The notes under the pieces: model-generated | Told to the model about the DNA's origin: nothing | The model's database searches: none | Seen by the model: the letters and a program-made list of their open reading frames with translations, nothing else | Shown: positions 35,561 through 46,900 of the stretch, in pieces | How the letters are laid out: every line of letters starts with the position of its first letter | Position numbering within the stretch: position 1 is the first letter of the stretch | Made by a program: the position numbers and the translations under genes | NCBI RefSeq assembly: GCF_036850765.1 | Contig: NC_089496.1 | Location: 47,358,113-47,422,112 of the forward strand | Direction: 5' to 3' | DNA length: 64,000 bases | Source of the DNA: Saccopteryx bilineata | Taxonomy: Eukaryota > Chordata > Mammalia > Chiroptera > Emballonuridae

Positions 35561-36744
35561 ATTTTGTATTTTAATAGATGCTACTAGACTGCCCGGCAGC
35601 ACCTGAGACCCTGCAGCAGGTGCTTCCTCTGTCTATAGCTGTAATGATCGTTCTTCATGCTTCATGCTGTCAGACTGAGAAACAGGAAGGTGAATCACAG
35701 CCTGGCTTTAATTTGCATTTCCCCGATTACTCACAAGGCAGGGCATATTTCCACAGGGTTATTGGCCATTTGTAGAGGGACTGCTCATTGAATGAACGGG
35801 CGCTTAGTGGAGATACTGCGGAGGAAGGAGCCAAGTGATGGGCTCAGGGAAGATTGTTGCGGGGCTGCTCCAGCAGTGATGCTCACGGGACCTGGGTGGG
35901 GTGCAGGATGAGGATGGTGCCTCTGACACTGAGAACAACGGAGTCACACAGCTGACCAGAGGCAAGGCTGGGACCTGCTCCCAAGGCCTTCTCAGTGCAT
36001 GGAGTCTCACCCTAACTGGTTGTCCCTCACCAACGGAACTGTCACTATCTGAACTCAGGAACTCGGGTAACAGGGGTTATGGTCTTTTGACTACAATTTG
36101 TTTCTGCTATTGTTGCATGACAAACTGCCTGAATGTAATGGTTGAGACAACAACCACTATTATTTGCTCGTGTTTCTGTGGTTTGGGGAAGGCTCAATGG
36201 TGAGATTTATGAGTTGTCTGCTGCGGCTGGAACATTCAAGAAGGCTTCTTCCTTCCCACACCTGGAGCCTGGGCTGGGATGGCTGGACCAGCTGGGGTCT
36301 GGGAAGGGGTGGTATCTCTCTACCCCCCCCCCCCCAAGTGACTTAGCTCAGGCTTCCAAACAGCATGGCAGTTTTAGGAAAGTGACATGTTTGTTTGTTT
36401 TTACATGGGAGCTAGTTGCCCCCAGAATGCAAAAGTGGGAGCTGCCAGGTCTTCCCAGGGCTGTACCCAGAACTCTCAGAAGGTCATTGATGCCTCATTC
36501 TATTGGCTAAACCAGTCACGGGCCAGGGAGGGTGAAATGAACTTTACTTCTTGGTGGGGCTGCGGCAAGGGCCCTGCAAAGGAGCATGTGAGCTGGGCGA
36601 GATTGTGTGGCCTCCGGAAACACAATCTACCCTACACCTGAAATCCTCTTAAAACAGATGGAGAGAAAAGAGGAGAATGTATTATAAGGAAGGCCTTCCT
36701 TCCTCCCTCCCTTTCCTCCTTCCTTCCTTTCTTCCTCCCACCCA

Positions 36745-37026
36745 CTCTCTCTCTCCCTCCCTCCCTTCCTTCCTCCCTCCCTTCTTTCCTCCCTCCCTCC
36801 CTTCCTCCCTTCCTTCTTCCCTCCCTCCTTCCTTCCCTCCCTCCCTCCCTCTCTCCCTTCCTTCCTCCCTCCCTCCTTTCCTCCCTCCCTCCCTCCCTCC
36901 TTTCCTCCTTCCCTCCTTCCCTTCCCTTCCCTTCCCTTCCCTTCCCTTCCCTTCCCTTCCCTTCCCTTCCCTTCCCTTCCCTCCCCTCCCCTCCTCTCCC
37001 CTCCCCTCCCCTTCTCTTCCCTTCCT
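36745..37026. repeat. Uninterrupted polypyrimidine tract, 282 bp
   Basis: Only C and T on the plus strand: mixed (CCTT)n and (CCCT)n words, then a regular (CCCTT)n block at 36920-36980. Overlapping frames are artefacts. Confidence 0.97.
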
Positions 37027-39889
37027 GTGCACTGTTCCCTGACCCTTCTTCTCCCCCACTCCTTCTATTCACCCACCCACTTCTCCACCCATTCAGCACT
37101 CACCAAACTTTCCTGTGTGCCCAGGCCATGCAGGACCAGGGTCCTCAGCTGTTTCCTGGTGCCATTTTCGTATTCAGTGGAGAAGGGCAGCAGGAACCAG
37201 AGAGGAGCCCCCAGTTCCTCCCCGGCTCTACCTTCAGCAGCCCCACAACCTGCCTGGGCCTCAGTTCCTCTGCCTGTCCCTGGGGGGGCTCAGCTCTGTA
37301 GTTGCCAGCCCACTCTGAGGGTCCCTGGCTGTAGACATGCTCATCCGTGGCAGCTGAGCTCCGTCTCCATGCTGCTTCCACTGCCACGGTGTGGCGGGGG
37401 GCGGGGGGACCCCAGCTGCACATGCAGCCCCGGTTCCTTCTGGACAGCCAGGCGGGGGAAAGCACTTTGCGTCCCACAGAGGGCTTTCTGCTCTGCCCTT
37501 TGCGCGGGGAATCACGAGCCTGCTCCCTGCCGCCTTCCCTTTGTGTGAGCCCTGGGTGGGGGCGCCCAGCACAGTGCCTTAGAAACCAGGCCCAGTGTGG
37601 AGAGCTGCATTTCTACCCCGCCCCAGCCCTGTCTGGCGAGCCCAGCCCTGCCCACGAGCCCATGTGGGCAGGAGGCTGCCCATCTAGGCAGAGAGGGGAC
37701 CTGCGAGCAACTAGGGGTTGCCTCTAGCCAAAGTGGGGGTCCTGCCTGCTGGGAAAGAATGATGCATTGGGGGGGCAAGAAGAGCTATCGCCCTGACCTC
37801 ACAGCCCCGGTTCATGGCCCTGCTCTGCCGTTTAAAACCCTGCGCACATTTCTGCTCCTTGGAGAAGTCCGAGGAGACAGCCGGGAGTGAGGAAGCATTG
37901 CACACCTCCTTGAGGAAGTGATGAGATTTAAATGAGGTCATGAGGGGGAAGCCCTCATCATGGGCTTTTTGTCCTATGCATCTGCTTGTAGCTACTCCCA
38001 GACCCGGATGCTTAAATAAGGTACACACACAGATGCCAAAGAACACCCGGTGAGCCCTGCCTGACGGGCTCTGTTTACTTTCCGGCGGGCACTCTTCAGT
38101 GATTCATGGAGCTTTTCCTTGGAAAGGCTTTCCTGGTGCCGTTTGTTGACTCGGAGCCCACAGCAAGGCCACTCAGCCAAAGTCAACTGGGACAGGCCAT
38201 GTGCTGTCCGTGGGCTCCTCTTCTGGAGGCTCAGCTTCCCGGAGACGGGCCTGGGCCAGGCGAGCCACAGGCAGACGCCTCGGGCCACCGTCACCTGGGA
38301 CCCTCCGCTCCCTCACCACGGTCCAGGGTTGTCAGTGGGGTCCAGACAGCCGGCAGACTGAGTCCAAACTTCTCCTCTGTTTGTGCAAGGGGGTCAGGCT
38401 GGCAGGGAGAAAGGGCCCTCCTGGCAGAGGGCACCACGTGTACAAAAGCACGGTGGTGTGACCCGGTGTGGCCAACTGTAGTTACAGAGTGAAGATGGGG
38501 GAACAGATCTTCCCAAGTAAGGGGGGACTTTCTGAATCTCCTGCCCTGGCTAAATGCCAGGAGCACTCCCTGGGCGTTAGCGGAATGAAAAGTAGCTCCT
38601 TGAAGGGGACAGTGCCCTTCCCAGTGCCCTTCCACGTTGAGGACCACTGAGGGGCAATATAATTAGCATCTGGGTGGGGCAGAAGGCAAGGAGGAGGAGT
38701 AGGGTCGGGGCTGGGCGGGGCAGGCTCTGGCTGCTCTGCTCTGGTCCGTTGTCTAGGAAGGAGTGGAAAGTGAACACCAGTGACTGGTTTTGGTTGCTGG
38801 ATTGGGGAGGTCATAGCCTCTGGGAGGTGGAGTACTTTGTGTGTAGAACACATACGGCAAACTGGCCAGAGCCCTGAGAATTTGCCAGGACAATATGGGG
38901 TGCCCCCGTTTTCAGCATGGTGAGGTTACCACCGTGAGAGCCTGCAGATGGGCGGGACTTGGCCTAATAGGCCCCAAGCTCCACCCTCACCCTCCCATTG
39001 GCTTCTTTCCTGTGTGAGGTGTCCTGGCCTCTGGTGGCCACTCCCACCGTCTAGTCTGGAGCAGAGGTCACTGGGTCCTGTCGGCAGTGGGGGCCTCAAC
39101 CCCACCACCTCTCACAGGGTCTCCTGGAGTCAGGACTCCTAGTACTCGCCAAGGCGGCCCCTTCTTCTGGAGAGACGTAGCTGCGAAGGGGCCAAAAAGT
39201 TGGGACCTCAGATGTTGTCTCCGCTCTGCAGAGGCAGGCTCAGACTGGCATCTGTTGGCATTTTTAGGTTGCACAGTGTAATTCTACCTTGAATTTGCAT
39301 AGCTTTTATTCTTTCTCTTTGAAGTCTATCACACCAACCCGTTCGATGCCAGTCTCTTCCTGCGTGGGGGTTAGCCAGAGACTTGTCTTTCCCCACAGGT
39401 AACGGGGGCTGCTTGAGGCCACTCTGAGACCCGCCAGTGAGCAGTCCACACAGACAGCCCCCACCCACCACAGAAACACGACTCTGAGATGAGTGGGGGC
39501 CTCTCAACCCTGCAGTCCCCAGAATCGCCTCACCTGTGTGGACAGTGCAGGCAGGAGACACCGCAGCGGGGATGCTCCTAGCGGCTCATTAGCATAACCG
39601 CCCAGTCCACAGGCGTCTGGAGGGGACCTGGCAGCTTACACCAGCCCGAGAGCTGCGTCATGCAAATTGCTAGATTTGTTTTTAATTTATTTGCAGATGA
39701 ATATCCCTCCCCAGAGGCAGGAGGAGGGGGAGCGCACAATCTCTTTTTAATTATTTGGGGCATTATTTACCGAGCCCTCTGGGCAGTACCGAGCCTGAGG
39801 GTGATTCTGATCTCCACTGAGATCCTTCTCCTTCCTGACTCCTCTTCCACAATTGCTCACACAGATCTCCTTCCGCCGCCCCCCCCCCC

Positions 39890-40210
39890 CGCTGGACCCC
39901 CCCTGGGGCGCCCCCTCTGCAGCAGGCCCCGCCCCTTGTCTTTGCATCCCTCTGCCTTGTGAACCCCCCCACTGAGCCCCCCCCCGGGAGGGCGCCCCCT
40001 CTGCAGCAGACCCCGCCCCTTGTCTTTGCATCCCTCTGCCTTGTGAACCCCCCCACTGAGCCCCCCCCCCCGGGAGGGCGCCCCCTCTGCAGCAGACCCC
40101 GCCCCTTGTCTTTGCATCCCTCTGCCTTGTGAACCCCCCACTGAGGCCCCCCCCCCCGGGAGGGCGCCCCCTCTGCAGCAGACCCCGCCCCTTGTCTTTG
40201 CATCCCTCTG
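39890..40210. repeat. 84-86 bp GC-rich minisatellite, four copies
   Basis: Unit ggcgccccctctgcagcaga, ccccgccccttgtctttgca and tccctctgccttgtgaac, with poly-C runs of varying length. The marker gccccttgtc recurs at 39931, 40015, 40101 and 40187. Confidence 0.93.
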
Positions 40211-40727
40211 CCTTGTGAACAGAGCTTTCCTGAGCTCCGCTGAGCCCAGTCCTAGGCATGGGCGGAGGCCTGAGGTCTCCCAGGAGCTGCCTGCACACTC
40301 AGGCCCTCACCTGGCCTGGGAGGTCAGTCTGGTCGTGGCATTCCTCTCCAGTCGGAGACCGGACAGCCTGCCTCCGACTCAGCACCTCGTTTCTGACCAA
40401 GCCCAGACTCCCTGTGTTCTGGCTTTGTGCCTGTCCTTGCTGATTGGTGTGTGTGTGGGGAAACCGAGGCAAGAACCCGGGCGCTGTTGGGCACATCGCT
40501 CCAGCCCTCACTGCCTGGCCCTCCTGCCATCCTTCGCCCTGACCCACCTGTCCTGCCAGAGCCGAGACTTGCTCCGTGTGGGAGCCCTCCTATCACCACT
40601 TGTAATCGGGGAGGGTGTGACCCGCCCAGGGCCTCACGGAGGGCGAGCCGTCCAGCTGGGCCTGGACTCCAGGGCTCCGGATGGTCACCTCGAACTTCTA
40701 GCTCTCGGGTGGCTCCCCGTCTTGGAG

Positions 40728-41110
40728 CCTTGGTTTTCCCATCCATGAACTGGGTGATTGACTCCATGGTCTTCAAGGGTCCGGGCTGCAGCCTTGGTTT
40801 TCCCATCCATGAACTGGGTGGTTGACTCCATGGTCTTCAAGGGTCCGGGCTGCAGCCTTGGTTTTCCCATCCATGAACTGGGTGGTTGATTCCATGGTCT
40901 TCAAGGGTCCGGGCTGCAGCCTTGGTTTTCCCGTCCATGAACTGGGTGGTTGACTCCATGGTCTTCAAGGGTCCGGGCTGCAGCCTTGGTTTTCCCATCC
41001 ATGAACTGGGTGGTTGATTCCATGGTCTTCAAGGGTCCGGGCTGCAGCCTTGGTTTTCCCGTCCATGAACTGGGTGGTTGACTCCATGGTCTTCAAGGGT
41101 CTTCAAGGGC
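40728..41110. repeat. 64-bp minisatellite, six copies
   Basis: Unit starts ccttggttttcccatccatg and continues aactgggtggttgactccat and ggtcttcaagggtccgggct. Unit starts lie at 40728, 40792, 40856, 40920, 40984 and 41048. Copies are nearly identical and alternate cccatcc/cccgtcc, which suggests recent expansion. Confidence 0.95.
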
Positions 41111-42829
41111 TGCAGGGGGTCCCCTTTCCTGCCAGGTTTTGGGAAGGTCGGGCAGTGGGTGGGTTCCAGCCTGGTTACCCGTCTTCCAATGACTTTGGGC
41201 CTTGTCACACTCCCACTCCCCATGCCACGGCAGGGTGGGCACGGCGGAGGCGGGTGTGGTTGGCTTTCTGAAAGCCAGATGCTGGGCTCTCCTAATGGAT
41301 TTCTAGAAGCTTTCTGCCTTTGCTGCTGCTGTAGAAAAGACTTCCGCCCTCCGTGGTATTGAAGGAAAAACAAGCAGTTATACCTTTAGAGGTCTAAAAC
41401 GAGCACTGTAAGGCCAGTGGGGAGGCGGAGTGGCTATTTTGCTGTCCTGCAGAATCGATAACCACCATCTTCCTCAGATCTGAAAGTTATCATTACAAAG
41501 AAAAACGCATTGCTTTCTTTTCAGCCTGTTGGGTCGTCTAACAATGCTAGGGAATGGACTTCTCACTTAATTACAGATGTGCACTCGCTCTGTCTGTAGC
41601 CACACGGCCCCTGGTGGGTCTTGGAGGGGCTGGTCTTCACAGCAGCCTATTGAACAGTAAGTACAATATTTCCAGGCCTGCAGCTCAGCCTCCTTGGCTC
41701 CTGGTCCTCCCCTCCCCAAAGAAGAGGCATCAGGGTCCTAGCACATGACCCCTTGTGTATTGGGACCCACCCTGCTTCTCCAGCCTCCTGTCTGCTGAGC
41801 CCACACCAGCGGCCCAGCCTGCCCACAACCCTCCTGCCCACGTCCCACTGCCTTTGATCATGTGAGTTCCTCTGCCAGGACTAACAGCCCCCTGCCCACT
41901 GTCCCTGCCCCTAGCCTGTGACCCCTTGTTTGGCACCTCTGTTTGTGGAGACCCCTCCAAGCTCACACCAGCCGCTGCAGCAGCCCTGGCTGACCCTCTC
42001 GGGCGGCCACGCCCCTTTCCCTCCCTCCCTGAGCTTGTCCCGCCTGCTGTCTCCCACACCCCCGCCTCACACCCCCACTTCTGCCTGAGCAGCCTTGTGT
42101 TCAAGACTAAAGGGAAGCCCCGAAGCTACCTCCTCTTGACCTCACTGACCTCCTAGGGGCCCCCCCAGTCCCTCTCTCACCTCCTCAGGGGGCCCCCAGG
42201 TGCTTCTGGCTGAGCCACTGTGTGGTCCCTGGGTGCCCAGCAGGGTGGGCCCCTCCTCTGTGCTCACTGGGCTGATTTAAAGTGGGAAGGATCCTACAAT
42301 TACCAACACTTCTAGCAGAGGAGAAGTGAGGCCTGAGTGAGCCAGGGTAGAGAAGAGTGTGAGAGAGGAAGGAGGCAGGGATGGACGAAAGTGTCCCCAC
42401 TGGCTTGGAAACTTGGGGGGAAGAGCAGGCCCAGGGGGGTGCGTGGGGAGCCTGCCTTTGAACCTGCTCAGTTAGAGAGGCCGTGGGCCAGGTGAAGGGA
42501 GGCGGCTGGACACGGTGGTCAAGGAGGGCAGGAGAGCAAGCAGGGCTAGAATACAGACAGTTACTGTGTGGGTGGGCTTCTAGAAGGAGTGGTGACTCTC
42601 GGTTGTTCCCGAGGATGTATCAGTAGGAGGAAGGAGAGCCCACTGTGCCCAGGATAAGACAAGGGAAGCAGGGGGCATTTCCTTGGCAGAGTGCTGAAGC
42701 CTCCTCTCTCTCTCACCTGGAGATAGGAGCCAGAGAAGTCAGGCGTGCTAACCCCCAGGTGTGCCCAGGGACCCCATTAGTCCAGGGAAAAGCCAGAATT
42801 CCAGATGCACTCCTCACTGCCTCACTATG

Positions 42830-42945
42830 GCCCCGCGGACCAGCACTCTCAGTATCACTTGGTGCTTCTTGGGAATGCAGAATCTCAGGCCCTGCTCCCA
42901 GGTGACGTGCATGCAAATTAGCTTGAAAAGCTCTAGTCTCCGGGT
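42830..42945 (-). repeat. MER5A-like DNA transposon relic
   Basis: Phrases gaccagcactctcagtatca, gaatgcagaatctcaggccc and aggtgacgtgcatgcaaatt follow MER5A in order. Confidence 0.65.
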
Positions 42946-43739
42946 CCCTAGCTGACATCCAGTGCCCTGGACCCACAGAGACAGGAGGGCTCTGGCTTCG
43001 TAGAGGCCCTGCCCTGTCCAAGGGTTTCCAGGCTCCTCTGGGTGCATCAGCTCACAGCTTCTCTGCAGGGTGAGGACTGGCAGAATCTCACTGGGCCCAA
43101 AGATGGCCTGAGTGTAGAGATTTCTTCACTAAGGAGGCCTCAGACATAGGCGCTCTGCACCTCAGCCAGCAGCTTTCTGCCCTTCACTGCCATCTGGTGG
43201 TCAAAAGAAGACATTGCCATCTCACAGGGCCCCATCCCGGCCGCCAGGTACTCGGAGACCCAGCGGACTGATGGCTGTAGGAGGACTTGCCCGCTGCTGA
43301 CCTCTCCCAAGAACACAGTGGAAGCAGTTTGGGGACACTGGGCTTTAGCAGAAGGATCGCAAATGGAGTCTGCCCTCTCCCCTGGGTGAGGGGTCCTGGC
43401 TCAGACCTTCTCCCGATCACTGCCCTTTCCCGCACACCTTGTTGGGAGACGTCCGGGGCTGGAACATGAGCTGGAGGACAGAGTCCACGGGCCAGCAAGA
43501 GCATGTGGGTAGGAGGTCTCCGCACTGGTTCAGGGAGCCCCGCGCGGCGGCCACAGGACATGCGGCAGCATCCCGGGTTGGAGGGTCTCTTGCTGTGTTG
43601 GGACCTCATCCTGAGGGCCCAGGTTTCACCAGGGTGGAGGCCTGACTGCATTTGCTTTGGGAGGCTGCTTGGTGGGCGATATAGTAGAGTTGGGAGCTGA
43701 AAGCCCATGACCGTGCTACAATCGAGAGAGCATGAGGGC

Positions 43740-44030
43740 CTTCGCGTGGGCCAGGCGTGGTAGGTAGGCTGACATCCCTCCGCATCCCAGACAGAACGTC
43801 TCGGCCCAGTGTCAGGAGCTGACTGGCACGAGGGCCTTCCCGTGGGCCAGGCGTGGTAGGTAGGCTGACATCCCTCCCGCATCCCAGACAGAACGTCTCG
43901 GCCCAGTGTCAGGAGCTGACTGGCACGAGGGTCTTCCCGTGGGCCAGGCGTGGTAGGTAGGCTGACATCCCTCCCGCATCCCAGACAGAACGTCTCGGCC
44001 TAGTGTCAGGAGCTGATTGGCAGTGTGGGC
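43740..44030. repeat. 96-97 bp minisatellite, three copies
   Basis: Unit includes gggccaggcgtggtaggtag, gctgacatccctcc and cagacagaacgtctcggccc. The marker ccaggcgtgg starts at 43751, 43847 and 43944. Copies differ by one or two bases. Confidence 0.94.
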
Positions 44031-44292
44031 AACCGGGCTCTAGAGATGTGGAACCTTGTAAAGCTTCTTCTAGGGACATGACTCCAGGCCTTCCCAAAGG
44101 TCTGACAGCCCGTGTTTTTGGCCATATGGATGGAGCAGCCTGACTCACTGCCCTGCCGGCCTGGTTTAGCTGACCACTCTCTGAGGCTCTGTGGTCAGCC
44201 AGGTCCACGGTAACCTGGATTCACGGGTATTCTGGGGGAACGATCTCAGAATCTCGGGTCCTCTCCACTGAAGATCAGATGGTAGGACTTTT

Positions 44293-44436
44293 CCTCCCTC
44301 CCTCCCTCCCTCCCTCCCTCCCTCCCTCCCTCCCTCCCTCCTTCTTTTCCCTCCTTCCTTTCTTCCTTTCTGCCTATCTGCCTGCCTGTCACCTCTATCT
44401 ATAGTATATGTCTATCTATCTATCTATCTATCTATC
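44293..44436. repeat. CCCT and TATC microsatellites
   Basis: (CCCT)n of about 45 bp is followed by mixed pyrimidines and (CTAT)n at about 44411-44436. Confidence 0.95.
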
Positions 44437-44741
44437 CTTCTATCATTATCATCTTTCTTTTCCATCTATACTTGTGGCTATATTATCCATCCACCCATCC
44501 TCCACCATTCATCTTTTCTTCTTCCCTTTATTGTCTATACCTGTTGTGACTGACTACATTACATGTAGTGACATGAACCCATCACCCAACAACCTGAGTA
44601 CTCAGACACGACCAAGACTTACGTGGGCTTCTCTATTCTTTGCCCCCTGCTCCTTGATGTAATCGCTAATATGAATTTTATATTTACCATTCCCTTGCTT
44701 TCAAAAAAAGCTTTTTATCACATATTTATGTATGTCTAAAC

Positions 44742-45093
44742 CAGTGGTAGTCCACCTGGTCCCTACCGCCCACTAGTGGGCGTTCTAGCTTTCATGGTGG
44801 GCGGTAGTGGAGCAACCAAAGTATAAATAAAAACATAGATTTAACTATAGTAAGTTGTTTTATAAAGATTTATTCTGCCAAACTTAGTGAAAATCCAACA
44901 TAAAGTACTTGGTAAGTAATTATTATTATATGCTTTCACTTGCTGTAACTCTGCTTTATAAATTTTATAAAGTAAAGTTACTTCCCTACTTATTAAATCA
45001 CCATTACTGTGGAACCGGTGGGCGGTTAGAAAATTTTACTGCTAACAGAGATGCAAAAATGGGCGGTAGGTATAAAAAGGTTGACTACCCCTG
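44742..45093. mobile_element. Non-autonomous hAT transposon, copy 2
   Basis: 352 bp, closely similar along its whole length to 8264-8611. Inverted ends cagtggtagtccacctggt and, inverted, caggggtagtcaacc. Perfect 8-bp target duplication gtctaaac (44734-44741 and 45094-45101). The short frame inside is shared with copy 1 and belongs to the repeat. Confidence 0.95.
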
Positions 45094-45473
45094 GTCTAAA
45101 CAGTCTGTTGTTTAGTCACCGATGAACTTTGTAACAGACTAATTGTTCTGTGTTATCTTCTAGGATTTGTTTTTCATCACTCAACATTATAAGATAGCTA
45201 ATTCATTAATTCATCTATCCAATTACATTTATTGCATGCACAGCCCAAGCTTGGGGCCCCTGTTCTTTCTGGGGCGTAGGTGGAGGGGACCCACATGGAA
45301 TTAGAGAGAGGAAGTTTCTACAACTGATCTGGTCTAGGCTTCCTGACCATTTTCCCATCGGGGAAGCTGAGGCAGCAATCCTTTGCAGTCCGGAGGTCAT
45401 TACCATCTGTTGGTTATAGCGGGGGTTCCCCTTGGGTCCTGGATATACCTTCCTTGAGCCCTGCCCTCTCTCT

Positions 45474-45842
45474 GCGGCAGTTGTTGGTGGGCTGTGGTGA
45501 GCTCATGCCAACCTGGGCAATGTGCTAGCCCTGGTGGTGCTCCCCCCATTGGCTGACTGTGCTCACCATGCTGGCCATGGAGGAGGCCTGTGGTAGCCCG
45601 GAGGCCTGTACTGCATGCTGTGTAATCCTGCCTCATGCCTCACTCTAGGCAGCCACTAGTGACCACGGTCAGGCTTCAGCCCCGCCCTACCTGGTCAGGA
45701 TGTGGGATGCTCCTGCATGGCCCTGGAGAAGAGAGAGGTTGAGCAGACAGCCTTGGATGCCGGCTTTAACACTAAGCAGCTCAGAACAGCCCCCAGACCT
45801 CCTCTCTCACCAGTGCTGCCAGCACAGGGGGCTGGGCCCTGA
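45474..45842 (+). pseudogene. INMT: INMT last-exon remnant (indolethylamine N-methyltransferase)
   Basis: Decayed final exon of INMT, a SAM-dependent methyltransferase that N-methylates tryptamine and related amines. In one frame 45510-45560 reads NLGNVLALVVLPPLADC. A shifted frame then gives LAMEEACGSPEA (from 45571) and ends at TAG 45646-45648. The first frame resumes with ALEKREVEQTALDAGFNTKQ (from 45720) and ends AGP-stop at 45840-45842, where the normal gene also ends in GP-stop. Consecutive stops TAG and TGA occur at 45657-45662. There are at least two frameshifts and a small deletion near the 3' end. It lies on the plus strand between CRHR2 and MINDY4, the orthologous place, so this is a lost gene rather than a processed copy. 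Exons 1 and 2 were not recognised upstream. Confidence 0.85.
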
Positions 45843-46174
45843 GCCAGGAGTGCCCGCCAGAGATCTGGTCACCCTTGGAGGCTGGGGACCGTCTATCTGC
45901 TAGAGAGGGGTTAGGAATGGGGAGGGTCTCTAACAGCTCCTGCTTTCAACACTAACATTCTATCTCCTGAAATTCTGAGATTTAAACATCCTTGTTTTAG
46001 AATTTTAAGTTTCTAACATACCTCACTCTAGGATCGATCACAGGAGTGGAATATTCCACTTTCTAATACACTAAGCCTGACAGCTGTTCTCAGACGCTAC
46101 CTGACCCCTAGGTGCCTGGAGCCAGTCATGGTCCCAGCCTTACCCATATGTTTACGACAAGGAAGCCTCTAGAC

Positions 46175-46241
46175 GGGGTGGGGGGGGTGGGGGGGTGGGG
46201 GGGTGGGGGGGTGGGGGGGGTGTAGGGGGGTGTGCGGGGGG
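46175..46241. repeat. G-rich tract with quadruplex potential
   Basis: Many runs of five to eight G separated by single T on the plus strand, an ideal G-quadruplex pattern. Confidence 0.95.
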
Positions 46242-46319
46242 TGTATTGGTAAATGTTTCCCAACCAGCTCAGTAAAGAAAAAAAGCAAAAGTACTCTAAA
46301 AATGGAATGGATAGATCAT

Positions 46320-46650
46320 TTTCCCCATAGTTGAAGTCCTAAACTCCAGTACCTCCGAATGCGGCTGTATTTGTAGATAGAGCCTTGAAAATGGCGTACC
46401 AGTTCAAGTATCATTACAGGGGGACTAATCCAATATGTCTAGTGTCCTTTAAAGAAGATGAGGACACAGACATGTACAGAGGGAGGACCATGTGAGGACA
46501 CAGGGAGAGGACGGCCACCCACAAGCTGAGGAGACAGGCCTCAGAGGAGTCAAACTTGCCAACGCCTTGATTGCGGGCCTTTTAACTTCCAGAACTGGGA
46601 GAAAATTTTCTGTTGTTTAAGCCACTCCCGCTGCTGTACTTTGTACCGCG
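46320..46650 (+). repeat. MaLR-type LTR relic (MLT1-like)
   Basis: Ordered signature: gaagtcctaaactccagtac, gggggactaatccaatatgt, ggaccatgtgaggacacagg, then ttttctgttgtttaagccac. Ends are approximate. Confidence 0.7.
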
Positions 46651-46729
46651 GTACCTGCACACAGATACACTAGGTGATGCCCAGTTGGGACCAAGGGTGT
46701 GGAGGTGGTACCCAAGTCACTGAGAGGGA

Positions 46730-46900
46730 GGGAGCTGCTACTGCCAGCTCTGTCAGTTCCTAGTGTGTGACCTTCAGCACCAGATCTAAACCTTTTGGAA
46801 TCTCTGTGTCTTGTTTGGAAGAAATGGGTCCGATAGCAACCACCTGGCCTGGAGGTTGTAGGATTAAAGATGTGATTGATAGAGCATGTAGAATGCTTGG
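46730..46900 (+). repeat. MIR relic
   Basis: Phrases gtgtgaccttcagcacc, tctctgtgtcttgtttggaa and ttgtaggattaaagatgtga follow MIR order. Confidence 0.65.

Larger units (their letters stand above)
27823..45473. other. Intergenic region between CRHR2 and the INMT relic
   Basis: No intact gene seen. INMT exons 1-2 would be expected in the last few kilobases but are not recognisable. Contents: (CTTTGC)n at 28108-28149, SINEs at 29645, 31951, 34134 and 35182, hAT elements at 31437 and 44742, L2/MIR relics (about 33200-33900), a polypyrimidine tract (36745-37026), three minisatellites (39890-40210, 40728-41110, 43740-44030), a MER5A-like element (42830-42945) and a CCCT/TATC microsatellite (44293-44436). 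Nothing nameable is seen in 28150-29640, 29860-31400, 37030-39880 or 41110-42820. Confidence 0.6.
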
